Of a stretch of DNA of 64,000 bases, positions 1 to 9,226 are shown in pieces (the first letter of the stretch is position 1; the number at the start of each line of letters is the position of its first letter). Origin of the DNA: an uncultured Marinicella sp. (lineage in GTDB: Bacteria > Pseudomonadota > Gammaproteobacteria > Xanthomonadales > Marinicellaceae). The stretch lies in assembly GCA_947502595.1 (NCBI GenBank), contig CANNAM010000003.1, positions 62,001 through 126,000 of the forward strand, given 5' to 3'. A model generated the notes under the pieces. That model saw only the letters and a list, made by a program, of their open reading frames with translations, was not told the DNA's origin and searched no databases. A program made the translations under genes and the position numbers.

Positions 1-848
1 CAGTATTCACCCAACCAGATCGGCGCAAAGGCCGTGGTCAACAGAGACAAAAAACCGCAGTCAAACTGGCTGCCGAACAGCACAACATTCCGGTTTACCA
101 GCCCACCAGTTTAAAAACCACCGAAGTGATCGACTTAATCCAGGGTTTAAATGCAGACTTGATGGTGGTGGTGGCTTACGGCCTGATTATTCCTCAAAAC
201 ATATTGGATCTACCAAAATATGGTTGTTGGAACATCCACGCTTCTTTGTTACCACGTTGGCGCGGCGCGGCGCCCATTCATCGGGCTATTTTAGCCGGCG
301 ATGAGCAAACCGGTATTGCCATCATGCAAATGGAAGCGGGACTGGATACCGGACCCGTGTATGCCATGTTCCCCACCGACATCAGGCCTGATGACACAGG
401 GCAGACACTGCATGATCGATTAAGCGCCATGGGCGGTGAAGCCATAGTGACTTGTGTTAAACAACTTGAAGCAGGCACTTTACCGGCTGCCAAAGCGCAG
501 CCTGATGAGGCCATATACGCCCACAAGCTACAAAAATCAGAGTCCAATATTGACTGGACACAATCTGCCACTCAAATTGAGCGACAAATCAGGGCTTTCA
601 ATCCTTGGCCAGGCACCCAATCCACCATCAATGGCGAGCCCCTTAAAATTTGGTCGGCCAAAGCACTGGTCGACGAAAGTACCAATGCCTCCGTACCGCC
701 TGGCGAAATCACTTTTGCGGACAAGTCCAGCTTAGTTATACAGTGTGGACAAGGTGTACTGAGCTTGTTAGAGGTCCAAAAAGCTGGTAAAAAACGTATG
801 CCTATTGAGGCATTTATGGCAGCAAAATCTGTTTGGTTCAACGCATGA
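1..848 (+). CDS. fmt: Methionyl-tRNA formyltransferase, 5' end cut by window
   Basis: This enzyme formylates Met-tRNAfMet in the cytoplasm so that translation can initiate. The reading frame is open from base 3, giving 281 visible residues. About 30 N-terminal residues lie outside the window, because the family is normally about 310-315 long. Visible family signatures are the TQPDRRKGRG loop near the left edge and the catalytic NIHASLLPRWRGAAPIHRAI segment (the Asn and His of the formyl-transfer site), followed by the AGLDTGPVY stretch that carries the catalytic Asp. The C-terminal half is the tRNA-binding OB-like domain. The stop overlaps the rsmB start as ATGA, so the two genes are translationally coupled. 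An internal ATG at 126 is not the true start, since conserved sequence continues upstream of it. Confidence 0.97.
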   Translation, partial: VFTQPDRRKGRGQQRQKTAVKLAAEQHNIPVYQPTSLKTTEVIDLIQGLNADLMVVVAYGLIIPQNILDLPKYGCWNIHASLLPRWRGAAPIHRAILAGDEQTGIAIMQMEAGLDTGPVYAMFPTDIRPDDTGQTLHDRLSAMGGEAIVTCVKQLEAGTLPAAKAQPDEAIYAHKLQKSESNIDWTQSATQIERQIRAFNPWPGTQSTINGEPLKIWSAKALVDESTNASVPPGEITFADKSSLVIQCGQGVLSLLEVQKAGKKRMPIEAFMAAKSVWFNA

Positions 849-2119
849 CGGCCAATCAGCTCAACCCACGGCTGCTTGCAACGCATGTGATGTATGAAGT
901 GGTGGTGAAACAACAGCACCTGAAACTGGCCCTGCAACACACCTTGGCCAAAAATAATTTAATCAACCACATCAGTGCACAGGACAAAGCATGGCTGCAA
1001 AATATTTGTTACCAAAGCTTGCGCCACCACCATAACCTGACAGCCAGGTGGCAAAAGTTTATTGACAAACCATTGAAAGACAAATTAATTGCCGAATTAT
1101 TAACCCTTAGTTTGGCCCAAAAATTTCACCTCGACACACCTGATCATGCGGTCGTTAATGAAGCCGTCAAATGCGCTAAAAAACTCAAAAAACAATGGGC
1201 CACTGGGCTGATCAACAAGGTCTTGAAGTTGGCTGTAATGGACCACTCATTCACCCCCAGTAACGCAGTAGAAACATACAACCACCCCCAATGGTGGATT
1301 GATATCTTACAAAAAGACTGGCCAGATCACTGGCAAAACATACTGCATGCCAACAACCAAAAACCGCCTTTGTGGGTCAGGGTAAATGATGACGACCTCC
1401 ACATTGAGGGCCACCAACACCCCCAACTTAAAAACGCCTGGCGCTTGGTCGAAACCCAAACTTCAACCAGTAAAGAGTTGCAACAAGGTCAATTCTCAGT
1501 TCAAGATGCAGCCGCACAATATGCAGCCCACATTTTGCACCCACAAGCTGGAGAGTTGATTTTAGATGCCTGTGCTGCCCCTGGTGGAAAAAGTTGCCAC
1601 TTACTGGAACTACAACCACAAATCAAGTTGGACATCTTAGAAAAAGAGCCACACCGACTCGAATTGGTAAAGGACAACCTCAAACGACTCAACCTTGAGG
1701 CAAATCGTTTGATTGAAGGCGATGCCACATTGCCAAAAACATGGTTTAACGGCGACAAGTATGACAAAATATTGTTGGACGTGCCTTGTAGTGCAGCTGG
1801 CGTGGTGCGACGTCACCCTGATATTAAACTATTAAGACAAGCTAAACACATCAAACAATTGACCGACCTACAACAACAAATACTACAACAAATGGCTGCC
1901 TTGCTGAAAACGGGCGGTCAAATCCTGTACGCCACTTGTTCGGTGTTTCGTTCTGAAAATGAAAGCCAAATCAAAAAGTTCTTAGCTGCAAACCCTGACT
2001 TCCAACCCATGGATCTGAACATTGAATTGGCAGAAAACTGCTTGTATGGCCAACAAATCATTACTGGCAGTGAAGCCATGGATGGTTTTTATTACTGCTT
2101 ACTGGAAAAAATAAGATGA
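845..2119 (+). CDS. rsmB: 16S rRNA (cytosine-967 C5)-methyltransferase
   Basis: RsmB methylates C967 of 16S rRNA using S-adenosylmethionine. The protein is 424 residues when started at ATG 845, which overlaps the fmt stop; a TTG at 833 is a less likely start. The N-terminal third is a NusB-like RNA-binding domain. The Rossmann methyltransferase domain shows the SAM-binding DACAAPGGKS motif and the two catalytic cysteine motifs, DVPCSAAG and YATCS, in the expected order. Length and gene order after fmt are normal. The stop overlaps the next gene by four bases. Confidence 0.96.
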   Translation: MTANQLNPRLLATHVMYEVVVKQQHLKLALQHTLAKNNLINHISAQDKAWLQNICYQSLRHHHNLTARWQKFIDKPLKDKLIAELLTLSLAQKFHLDTPDHAVVNEAVKCAKKLKKQWATGLINKVLKLAVMDHSFTPSNAVETYNHPQWWIDILQKDWPDHWQNILHANNQKPPLWVRVNDDDLHIEGHQHPQLKNAWRLVETQTSTSKELQQGQFSVQDAAAQYAAHILHPQAGELILDACAAPGGKSCHLLELQPQIKLDILEKEPHRLELVKDNLKRLNLEANRLIEGDATLPKTWFNGDKYDKILLDVPCSAAGVVRRHPDIKLLRQAKHIKQLTDLQQQILQQMAALLKTGGQILYATCSVFRSENESQIKKFLAANPDFQPMDLNIELAENCLYGQQIITGSEAMDGFYYCLLEKIR

Positions 2120-2667
2120 GAAGAGTGCTGCTGATGATGGGTGTTTTATGCGTGTTCGCACCACAACTGCACGCACTTAAGTTGGTGGGGCTTGAGCAAC
2201 AAACAGAAGGTCAAACTTTACTCATTACCCCTCAGTTTGAGTTGCATGTCTCACAAAAAGTCATAGAAGCCATTAACAATGGCATCGTCATAACTTTCGT
2301 TTTTCAAGCCAATTCTCGGCAAAGTATAGCGTGGTGGTTTGATGCCAATGTAGAAAAGAAAGTACACACTTACGAAGTCCGTTACTTTTCAATCACCAGT
2401 CAGTATCAATTACACCACCTGAACAGCAAAAACAAACTGAGTTTCATCACCTTAGACCAGCTGTTAGAACATTTAGGTCTACAAACCACATTTGAGTTCG
2501 ATGCAGAAAAACCAGCTGACTATATAGAAACCCGGATCTTTCTGGACAAACAAGCGTTGCCTTCAATCATGCAACTGCCGAATGTCTTTGATGCGGACTG
2601 GAACCTCAATTCCAATTGGCAACAAGTACCCATCAGCAAAAACAAACCTGCTACACAAGTACCATGA
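2116..2667 (+). CDS. DUF4390 domain exported protein
   Basis: This 183-residue protein has a cleavable-looking signal peptide (residues 1-20, ending LHA), so it should be periplasmic. The remainder fits the DUF4390 family, including a WWFDANV segment and a C-terminal LDKQALPSIMQLP stretch. DUF4390 genes often sit between rsmB and an ntrY-like kinase, exactly as here, and may supply a periplasmic partner for that kinase; this role is inferred from context. It overlaps both neighbours by four bases, implying a co-translated operon. Confidence 0.85.
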   Translation: MRRVLLMMGVLCVFAPQLHALKLVGLEQQTEGQTLLITPQFELHVSQKVIEAINNGIVITFVFQANSRQSIAWWFDANVEKKVHTYEVRYFSITSQYQLHHLNSKNKLSFITLDQLLEHLGLQTTFEFDAEKPADYIETRIFLDKQALPSIMQLPNVFDADWNLNSNWQQVPISKNKPATQVP

Positions 2668-4814
2668 AACTGAAAAGCCTGCTGTTCAATAAAAACCTGC
2701 CAATTTTACTGTTGGTGGTGACTTTATTAACGGCCTTGTACCTTTTGGGTACAGCCGTTCAAGGTACAGAGCAGTTCAATCGCATATACATTTGGCTGTT
2801 TGCAGCTTCGGTATTGGCGGTCATTATCTTGACCCTGATTATTGTGCAGCGGGTGGTGTGGCTGATCATCAAGCGAAGAAACAACGAACCTGGCATCCAG
2901 TTAACCACTCGCATGGTTTTGATGTTCACCAGTTTGTCTTTGCCACCGGTGATTGTGGTGTATTTATTTGCCACCATGCTGGTCAATCAATACGTAGACT
3001 CTTGGTTTGATGTGGCCACCGATGAAGCATTGAATGATGCGATTAAATTAGGCAACATCTTTCTTGAAACGCAAACTTTCACCCACCTGAATACAGGCAA
3101 AGACATTGCAGCAGAGTTGGCTGAAATTGACCCACTGAATCAAAGCATTTATTTGGACCGCTTACTTGATGCCTCTAAAGCCACATCGCTGAGCATTTAC
3201 AGTTCTGGCGGACAACTTATCACCTCAACGTCAATAGACCCGCTCAGCTTTGTACCTCCTAACTTGCCACAAAACACCCTCAGCGAGGTGAGCAACAACC
3301 GCAATTATGCGCGTGTGGAGCCATTAGGCAGCGAGGGATTACAAGTAAGGATTGCAGTGCCCATCAGCAGCAATCGTTCGATCAGTTTAGGCCAAAGCCG
3401 TATTTTACAAGGCCTGTTCTCAATCCCGGAAGAATACAAAAAACTGGCCATTAACATTGAAACCCAGTCACACGAATACGACAAACAAAATTACCAGCGC
3501 CAACAGCTGAAAAGTACTTTTCTGATTATCTTATCCATTGTGCTATTAATCAGTGTTTTATTGGCAATGCTGAGGGCTTTTTCTTCGGCGCGCAGACTGG
3601 TTGAGCCCATTAAAATGTTGTCCGAAGCAACCGCTGCAATCACCAAAGGTAATTTCAGTAAAATCATCCCGGTGGACTCCAAAGATGAATTGGGTTTATT
3701 GGTCCAATCATTCAACTCCATGTCCACCCAAATTGCCACATCCAGTGCAGTGGCTCACCGCGCCCAAATTGATGCAGAAAATCAACGGGCCTATTTGGAA
3801 AGTGTGATGTCACATTTAACCAGCGGGGTGATCAGTATTGACAATGATTTCCGAATTTTATTGAGTAACGAAGCCACCAAAAAAATCTTACACCTGGGTG
3901 ACCGCAGTGTCATCAATCAGAACATTGATTACTTGGCCATGAAAAACCCAACTTTGTTGCCTTTGATTGATTTAATCAAACAAAAAGTTTCTGACCAAAC
4001 CAACTACTGGCAACAAGAAGTGCTGATAGCTGAAGATTCTTTACGCCGAATTCTGTTGGTTCGCGGCAGCCAAATCAGCGAAACTGAAATGGATGGCGGC
4101 GGTCATGTGATCGTGTTTGATGACCAAACCATCATCAACCAAGCTCAACGAGATGCGGCCTGGAGTGAGGTAGCCAGACGCTTGGCACATGAAGTAAAGA
4201 ACCCCCTGACCCCCATACAGTTATCAGCAGAACGCATGCACATGCGCTTCAGTGGTAAGCTGTCAAAGGAAGAGGATGAAATCCTTGATCGTGCCACTCA
4301 GACCATCGTCTCACAAGTGGAGAACTTAAAAACTTTGGTCAACGCTTTTTCTGATTATGCCAAGCCACCCGAGTTAAAAAAAGAACTGGGTGGCTTACAC
4401 CAATTAATCAATGAAATGGTGGACTTGTACAGCTTGTCCCAGCCCGGCATTCAGTTCCAAGTCAACTTAACTGAGCCGGAGCCTAGGTTGCTACTAGACC
4501 GAGGTCGCATGACACAACTTTTAACCAACTTAATCAAGAATGCGCAAGAAAGTGTGGATCAGGGCGACATCAAAATAGACATCACCACCACAACCACCAA
4601 AGACGAATTAATTCTTACCATCAGTGACAATGGCCATGGTTTCGCCCCAGAAATATTTGAGCATGTTTTTGAACCCTATGAATCAACAAAACAGGGTGGC
4701 TCCGGCTTGGGCCTGGCGATTGTGAAAAAGATTGTTGAAGAGCATGGTGGACAAATCACTGTACAAAACCACGAGCACGGTGCAGTTATCAGCGTGTATT
4801 TACCGATTGCGTGA
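2664..4814 (+). CDS. NtrY-like membrane sensor histidine kinase
   Basis: This is a 716-residue transmembrane histidine kinase of the NtrY type. The start is taken as ATG 2664, overlapping the upstream stop; the 16-residue extension from TTG 2616 lies inside the DUF4390 gene. Order of parts: two or three N-terminal membrane segments (about 12-30, 42-65 and 84-107), a periplasmic sensor stretch, another membrane helix near 285-305, a HAMP domain, a PAS domain, a HisKA domain with the phospho-accepting His in RRLAHEVKNPLTP, and an HATPase domain with N box NLIKNAQES and G boxes DNGHGF and GSGLGLAI. The usual response-regulator partner NtrX does not follow; the next gene is an aldehyde dehydrogenase. 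Its output regulator must be encoded elsewhere or be lost. Confidence 0.9.
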   Translation: MKLKSLLFNKNLPILLLVVTLLTALYLLGTAVQGTEQFNRIYIWLFAASVLAVIILTLIIVQRVVWLIIKRRNNEPGIQLTTRMVLMFTSLSLPPVIVVYLFATMLVNQYVDSWFDVATDEALNDAIKLGNIFLETQTFTHLNTGKDIAAELAEIDPLNQSIYLDRLLDASKATSLSIYSSGGQLITSTSIDPLSFVPPNLPQNTLSEVSNNRNYARVEPLGSEGLQVRIAVPISSNRSISLGQSRILQGLFSIPEEYKKLAINIETQSHEYDKQNYQRQQLKSTFLIILSIVLLISVLLAMLRAFSSARRLVEPIKMLSEATAAITKGNFSKIIPVDSKDELGLLVQSFNSMSTQIATSSAVAHRAQIDAENQRAYLESVMSHLTSGVISIDNDFRILLSNEATKKILHLGDRSVINQNIDYLAMKNPTLLPLIDLIKQKVSDQTNYWQQEVLIAEDSLRRILLVRGSQISETEMDGGGHVIVFDDQTIINQAQRDAAWSEVARRLAHEVKNPLTPIQLSAERMHMRFSGKLSKEEDEILDRATQTIVSQVENLKTLVNAFSDYAKPPELKKELGGLHQLINEMVDLYSLSQPGIQFQVNLTEPEPRLLLDRGRMTQLLTNLIKNAQESVDQGDIKIDITTTTTKDELILTISDNGHGFAPEIFEHVFEPYESTKQGGSGLGLAIVKKIVEEHGGQITVQNHEHGAVISVYLPIA

Positions 4815-4867
4815 TGACAGCAAAACCAGGACAATAGACCAACAACCATGAGCATGCTAAGGATCCT

Positions 4868-6226
4868 ATGAATAAGCAATTAAAATCAATGCAGTCTTTA
4901 CCACCACTGAGTTTTGCAACCCGGGTTAAGCATTTGAAACAACTGGCTGTGGTGATAAAGAAAAATCAAGACAAAATCATTGCAGCCATCAGCCAAGATT
5001 TCTCTCACCGCTGCACAGAAGAATCTCTGTTGGCTGAAATCATGGTTTGTTTGGATGAAATCAACCATACTTTGAAACACATCAAACAATGGGTCAGGGC
5101 CAAAACCTGGCACGCTGATTGGAAGTTTTATCCTTCTAAATGTTCAGTGACTCCACAAGCCAAAGGTGTGGTTGGCGTTATGGCGCCGTGGAACTACCCG
5201 TTTAACCTGGTGATTGAACCCTTGGTGGCCGCCATTGCTGCTGGCAACCGAGTCATGATTAAACCCTCTGAGGTGACAGAACACACAGCAGCGCTGATCA
5301 AGGACTTGATGGCTGAAGTGTTTTCCCCTGATGAGGTTTATGTGGTGCTGGGCGATGTGGGCGTTGCCAATCAATTCAGCAGCATGCCATTGGATCACCT
5401 TTTATTTACCGGCTCCAGCGAAGTGGGTAAAATCATTATGCGCAATGCCAGCGAGCATTTAACCCCGCTGACATTAGAATTGGGTGGCAAGTCTCCGGTG
5501 TTGATTGACAATAACTATGCACTGGAAAAGGCCGCCAAAAGCATTGTTAAAGGCAAATGGTTCAATGCCGGCCAAACCTGTTTAGCACCTGATTATATCT
5601 TGATTGAAAAAGACCGCATTGCAGCACTACTCGACTGTTTAAAGCAAGAGGTGGCTAAAACCTACCCCGACCCAAACAACAATCTAGATTACAGCTGCAT
5701 CGTTAACCCGCAACACCAACAACGATTACAAGACCTGCTTAAAGACATACCAGCAGCCAATATTCACACCATCGGCACACCTGGACAAGGGCAAAAATTA
5801 AGTCCTACACTGGTTGTTGATCCGCCGTTGACTCATCCAATCATGGAATCTGAGATATTTGGGCCCATATTGCCTATTGTCAGTTGCGATGATTTGGCCG
5901 CAGGCATCCAATTCATCAATCAAAGAGACAAACCGCTGACCCTGTATTTATTCAGTAATGATCATAAAATCATTCAAACAGTGCGTGAAACCACCCAATC
6001 AGGTTCATTGGCCGTAAATGAAACTTTGGTACATTTTGCACAACGGAACCTGCCCTTCGGCGGAATTGGTAACAGCGGCATGGGTAGCTACCATGGCTAC
6101 CAAGGCTTTGTTACCATGAGTCACATGAAATCAGTATATTACCAATCAAAAATCAACTTTAATGACATGGTCAGGGCGCCATTCACATCCATCAAACGTA
6201 CTTTTATCAGCTTTTTGAATCGATGA
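4868..6226 (+). CDS. Aldehyde dehydrogenase, coniferyl-aldehyde type
   Basis: This is a 452-residue NAD(P)-dependent aldehyde dehydrogenase that oxidises an aldehyde to the acid. The cofactor site shows APWNYPFNL and FTGSSEVGK. The catalytic Glu lies in TLELGGKSP and the nucleophile Cys in FNAGQTCLAPDY. The APDY continuation after the Cys and the C-terminal LPFGGIGNSGMGSYHG are typical of coniferyl/fatty aldehyde dehydrogenases (class 3-like). The exact substrate cannot be told. An AAGGA ribosome site lies just upstream of ATG 4868. It is 53 bp from the kinase gene, so cotranscription is possible. Confidence 0.9.
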   Translation: MNKQLKSMQSLPPLSFATRVKHLKQLAVVIKKNQDKIIAAISQDFSHRCTEESLLAEIMVCLDEINHTLKHIKQWVRAKTWHADWKFYPSKCSVTPQAKGVVGVMAPWNYPFNLVIEPLVAAIAAGNRVMIKPSEVTEHTAALIKDLMAEVFSPDEVYVVLGDVGVANQFSSMPLDHLLFTGSSEVGKIIMRNASEHLTPLTLELGGKSPVLIDNNYALEKAAKSIVKGKWFNAGQTCLAPDYILIEKDRIAALLDCLKQEVAKTYPDPNNNLDYSCIVNPQHQQRLQDLLKDIPAANIHTIGTPGQGQKLSPTLVVDPPLTHPIMESEIFGPILPIVSCDDLAAGIQFINQRDKPLTLYLFSNDHKIIQTVRETTQSGSLAVNETLVHFAQRNLPFGGIGNSGMGSYHGYQGFVTMSHMKSVYYQSKINFNDMVRAPFTSIKRTFISFLNR

Positions 6227-6250
6227 ACCGTGCGCCGAAAACAGGTGATT

Positions 6251-6276
6251 GTTAAATTTTGTTAAACTGGGTTAAA
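6251..6276 (+). promoter_or_regulatory. Three in-phase GTTAAA direct repeats, likely response-regulator box
   Basis: Three exact copies of GTTAAA start at 6251, 6261 and 6271, each separated by 4 bases, giving a 10-bp period equal to one helical turn. They lie 37 bp before the start of the OmpR-family regulator gene. Tandem half-sites with 10-11 bp periodicity are the usual target of PhoB/OmpR-type winged-helix dimers (CpxR uses GTAAA repeats with similar spacing). The simplest reading is autoregulation of the operon, which is inferred. A possible -10 (TAAAAT at 6274-6279) overlaps the last repeat. Confidence 0.6.
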
Positions 6277-6312
6277 ATAACCTCACTACTGGCTAAGCAC
6301 ATAGAATAAGGA

Positions 6313-6990
6313 ATGAAGGTATTTATTTTAGAAGACGACATTGACCAAGCCCAATTAATTGAGCACTGGTTAAAAGAAAAAGGACATGCATGCCAATGCT
6401 TTGAGAATGGTCGTGATTTTATTGAGAAGTTGCCATTCGAACAGCCTGATTTACTTATCTTGGATTGGAACTTACCTGTTATCAATGGCTTGGAAGTATT
6501 GAATTGGGTCAGGTCCAGTGAACACAAAGATTTACCCGTTATTTTTGTAACCACTCGAAGCCATGAAGATGACTTGGTTAAAGCCTTGGAGCAAGGTGCC
6601 GATGATTATTTGGTCAAACCAATAAAACAAAATGAATTGATAGCAAGGTCTAATGCGTTGCATCGCAGACATGGTAACTTTCAAGGCCAGCCAAGCTCAA
6701 CAGAGCCTTTCATTTTTAACCCCAATGAAAACAGCATTACTTTTAATGAAAAATCCGTAAAACTGACCGCCAAAGAATACCAATTAGCCTATTATTTTTT
6801 CAGCAATCAAGACCGATTAATTTCACGTGACTACTTGTTAGAAACCATTTGGACCAAACGATCATCCATCACCACCAGAACGGTCGACACCCACATCAGT
6901 CGGTTACGCAAAAAACTGGCTTTAGATGGCGGCAGTGGTTGGAAATTGGTTTCGGTTTACCACAAAGGTTATCGCCTGATTAAAGTATAA
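6313..6990 (+). CDS. OmpR/PhoB-family response regulator
   Basis: This is a 225-residue two-domain DNA-binding regulator. The receiver domain (1-115) has the acidic pair ED at 7-8, the phospho-accepting Asp51 in LILDWNLP, the conserved Thr near 80 (VTTRSHED) and Lys near 101 (DYLVKPIK). The C-terminal winged helix (about 125-223) ends with the recognition-helix pattern RTVDTHISRLRKKL and the wing VYHKGYRLI. The AAGGA site abuts the ATG with almost no spacing, which is unusual. It is the first gene of the GTPase/OmpA/kinase operon and the obvious candidate to bind the upstream GTTAAA repeats. The probable phosphodonor is the hybrid kinase four genes downstream, although that kinase carries its own receiver and no HPt is visible. 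Confidence 0.93.
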   Translation: MKVFILEDDIDQAQLIEHWLKEKGHACQCFENGRDFIEKLPFEQPDLLILDWNLPVINGLEVLNWVRSSEHKDLPVIFVTTRSHEDDLVKALEQGADDYLVKPIKQNELIARSNALHRRHGNFQGQPSSTEPFIFNPNENSITFNEKSVKLTAKEYQLAYYFFSNQDRLISRDYLLETIWTKRSSITTRTVDTHISRLRKKLALDGGSGWKLVSVYHKGYRLIKV

Positions 6991-7017
6991 TCAACGGTAT
7001 ATAAGGAGCTTATATTA

Positions 7018-7413
7018 ATGACAGAAAAGAACAATGACTCAGTTGACCAAATAAGAAACATACTGTTTGGTGAGCAAACCAAGAACATTGAAAACAAATT
7101 CGCCAAACTCGAAGCTGACATCAGCAGTCAGTTCAGTGACATAAAAAAGCAATTAGATGCCATGAATAAACAACTCAGCGGCAACCTGAAAAAAATGGAA
7201 AGCCAAACCTCTCAAAATCTCAACGATTTACAAACCGATCAAAGTGATCGCATGCAAGCCATAGAGGACAGCTTGAATAATAAAATCATTGAAACTGAAG
7301 CCAGTATCCTGAGTGAATTACAAGACAAGTCCAATGACTTAGACCAACGCCTCACACACCGCAATGAGCTGTCCGACCTGTTAAGAAAGATGGCCGACCA
7401 GATTTCTGAATAA
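7018..7413 (+). CDS. Small coiled-coil protein of the GTPase operon
   Basis: This 131-residue hydrophilic protein has no signal peptide or membrane segment. From about residue 20 to 125 it is almost entirely heptad-patterned, with regularly spaced Leu/Ile and many Lys, Glu, Asp and Gln, so a long coiled coil is expected. I do not recognise a named family. A good AAGGAG site precedes ATG 7018, and the gene lies 27 bp after the regulator and 7 bp before the OmpA-domain gene. It may be a scaffold or adaptor between the membrane protein and the GTPase; this is inference from position only. Confidence 0.8.
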   Translation: MTEKNNDSVDQIRNILFGEQTKNIENKFAKLEADISSQFSDIKKQLDAMNKQLSGNLKKMESQTSQNLNDLQTDQSDRMQAIEDSLNNKIIETEASILSELQDKSNDLDQRLTHRNELSDLLRKMADQISE

Positions 7414-7420
7414 ATAAGCC

Positions 7421-9226
7421 ATGAGCAATGACCGCGAACAACTCAAAGCGCTGCTGCTGAGTGAGGAAATTGCTCAACTTAAAGCACTCCAAGAGCTGCT
7501 GCAGAACAAACAAAAGTTCAGTGAAAAAGTCAGCGAAGTTTTAGACCCTGCTACTGATTTGGCCTTTAAAGCCAACCCTGCATTTGAGAAAAAACTTTCT
7601 AAAATTGACCCCCAATCCTACGTTGAGGCCATCAAGGCCAATAAACAAACATTTATTGATGCCTTGTTACCAATTATAGGCCCGATGATCAGAAAATCTG
7701 TGACATCCTCAATTCGCCGCTTCGTGGCTGATGTCAATCGAGCCGTAGAAATGGGTGTTTCAGCCAAAGCTTTAAAATGGCGTTGGCTGGCCTTCAGAAC
7801 AGGTGTACCATTCACCGAAATCGTCTTCAACAACACCATAGAATACCAAGTTCAACAGGTTTTTTTAATTGATAACCACAGTGGCTTATTGATTACCCAT
7901 GTCGGTCAGGAAGAACTACTGCACCAAGACAAAGACGCCATATCTTCCATGCTTACTGCCATACAAGACTTTGTCAAAGACTCCATGGGCAGTGATGGTG
8001 AAGGCTTGTCTGCAGCAGAATTAGGGGATGATTTGCTGTGGTTAATTCATGGCAGCAAAGCAAATATAGCTGCCGTCATTAAGGGCGCCCCAACCCAACG
8101 TTTGAATGATGCCATCACCACAACTTTAGAGCACATTCACATCGAGTTCAATCAGCAATTGGCTGAGCCTAATGATTGGAACAACAATGTAGAACTTAAA
8201 ACTGAATTAGAAAAGTTATTGGTAACCAAAACCCAATCAGAAGACGAAGAGCAACAACAGGGCATTAACTTTTGGCCATGGTTACTGGTGGTATGTGGCT
8301 TACTTGCTTGGTGGGGCTGGTCTGCTTACCAACACAAGGTTACGCTCAACAAAATCACCAACCAATTGAATCAGACGGCTGGGTTTATGTTGACAGGCCT
8401 TGAGTATGATGGTGGCCAATTCATTGCCACAGGGCTCAAAGACCCATCGGTCGAGTTCAAAAACCTTGCAGACAACCTGACAGTCAACAGCACACCTTTT
8501 CTGTCATTGGCAGATGACATCATCGTCAAAAGGGTCAAAAACATACTCAATGATGAGCAGCTTGAGGTCACAAGTATTGATAATCAAGTGACCATCCAAG
8601 GCCGGTCAGCCAAAGACCCCGCTTGGCAACAAAAAATTACTTTAATTCAACAACTTCCTGGCGTTGCCCAATTGCACGATGCAACCCAAAAGATACCCCC
8701 CAAAGCCACCCTAGCAGATTATTTAGCCAACAACCCGCCACCAGACAAATTGGTCGTCAAGCCAATCAACGACACCTTGTTTATCTCTGGTTTAGCCAGC
8801 CAAGAAAATTTGACCGCCTTCAATCGTTCAATAGAACAATTTGGCAAGGTTGATGCCAGTCAAGTTGAAATCATAAACCGCAAAGAGTTGACTCAATACA
8901 TCAACCGCAGTCCACTGAACTTCAGCCAAACCAGACAAATCAATGAGACAGGTCTCAAACATTTATCCACCATCCTGAGTGCGCTGAATAAGATCAGACG
9001 ATTGAACACAAACACCAGCATCAAACTAACCGCGCAAAGTGACTGCCAAGGCTCAATTGAGCAAAGCAATACCAACAACCAAGCCAGATTAAATTTGGTG
9101 CAAATCTATTTGGTTGATAACGGCATACCCAGTAAACACATACAAACTGCAGTCATTGCATGTACCTCGACCACCAATGAAGTCGATGCAGATAAAATAG
9201 GAGTTTGGTTTGAGGTGCTGTTATGA
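7421..9226 (+). CDS. Bitopic inner-membrane protein with OmpA-like C-terminal domain
   Basis: This 601-residue protein has three parts. Residues 1-280 are cytoplasmic. The segment around 145-250 (FLIDNHSGLLITHVG, then a TAIQDFVKDS motif) looks like a longin/roadblock-type fold of the kind that partners small GTPases; this is my pattern reading and is unproven. A single membrane helix lies at about 283-303 (NFWPWLLVVCGLLAWWGW). The periplasmic part contains a BON-like stretch (about 365-425) and ends in an OmpA-like peptidoglycan-binding domain from about 499 (LNFSQTRQINETGLKHLS). The protein would thus tie the cell wall to the cytoplasm. Its stop overlaps the GTPase start as ATGA, so the two are co-translated and probably work together. 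Confidence 0.82.
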   Translation: MSNDREQLKALLLSEEIAQLKALQELLQNKQKFSEKVSEVLDPATDLAFKANPAFEKKLSKIDPQSYVEAIKANKQTFIDALLPIIGPMIRKSVTSSIRRFVADVNRAVEMGVSAKALKWRWLAFRTGVPFTEIVFNNTIEYQVQQVFLIDNHSGLLITHVGQEELLHQDKDAISSMLTAIQDFVKDSMGSDGEGLSAAELGDDLLWLIHGSKANIAAVIKGAPTQRLNDAITTTLEHIHIEFNQQLAEPNDWNNNVELKTELEKLLVTKTQSEDEEQQQGINFWPWLLVVCGLLAWWGWSAYQHKVTLNKITNQLNQTAGFMLTGLEYDGGQFIATGLKDPSVEFKNLADNLTVNSTPFLSLADDIIVKRVKNILNDEQLEVTSIDNQVTIQGRSAKDPAWQQKITLIQQLPGVAQLHDATQKIPPKATLADYLANNPPPDKLVVKPINDTLFISGLASQENLTAFNRSIEQFGKVDASQVEIINRKELTQYINRSPLNFSQTRQINETGLKHLSTILSALNKIRRLNTNTSIKLTAQSDCQGSIEQSNTNNQARLNLVQIYLVDNGIPSKHIQTAVIACTSTTNEVDADKIGVWFEVLL

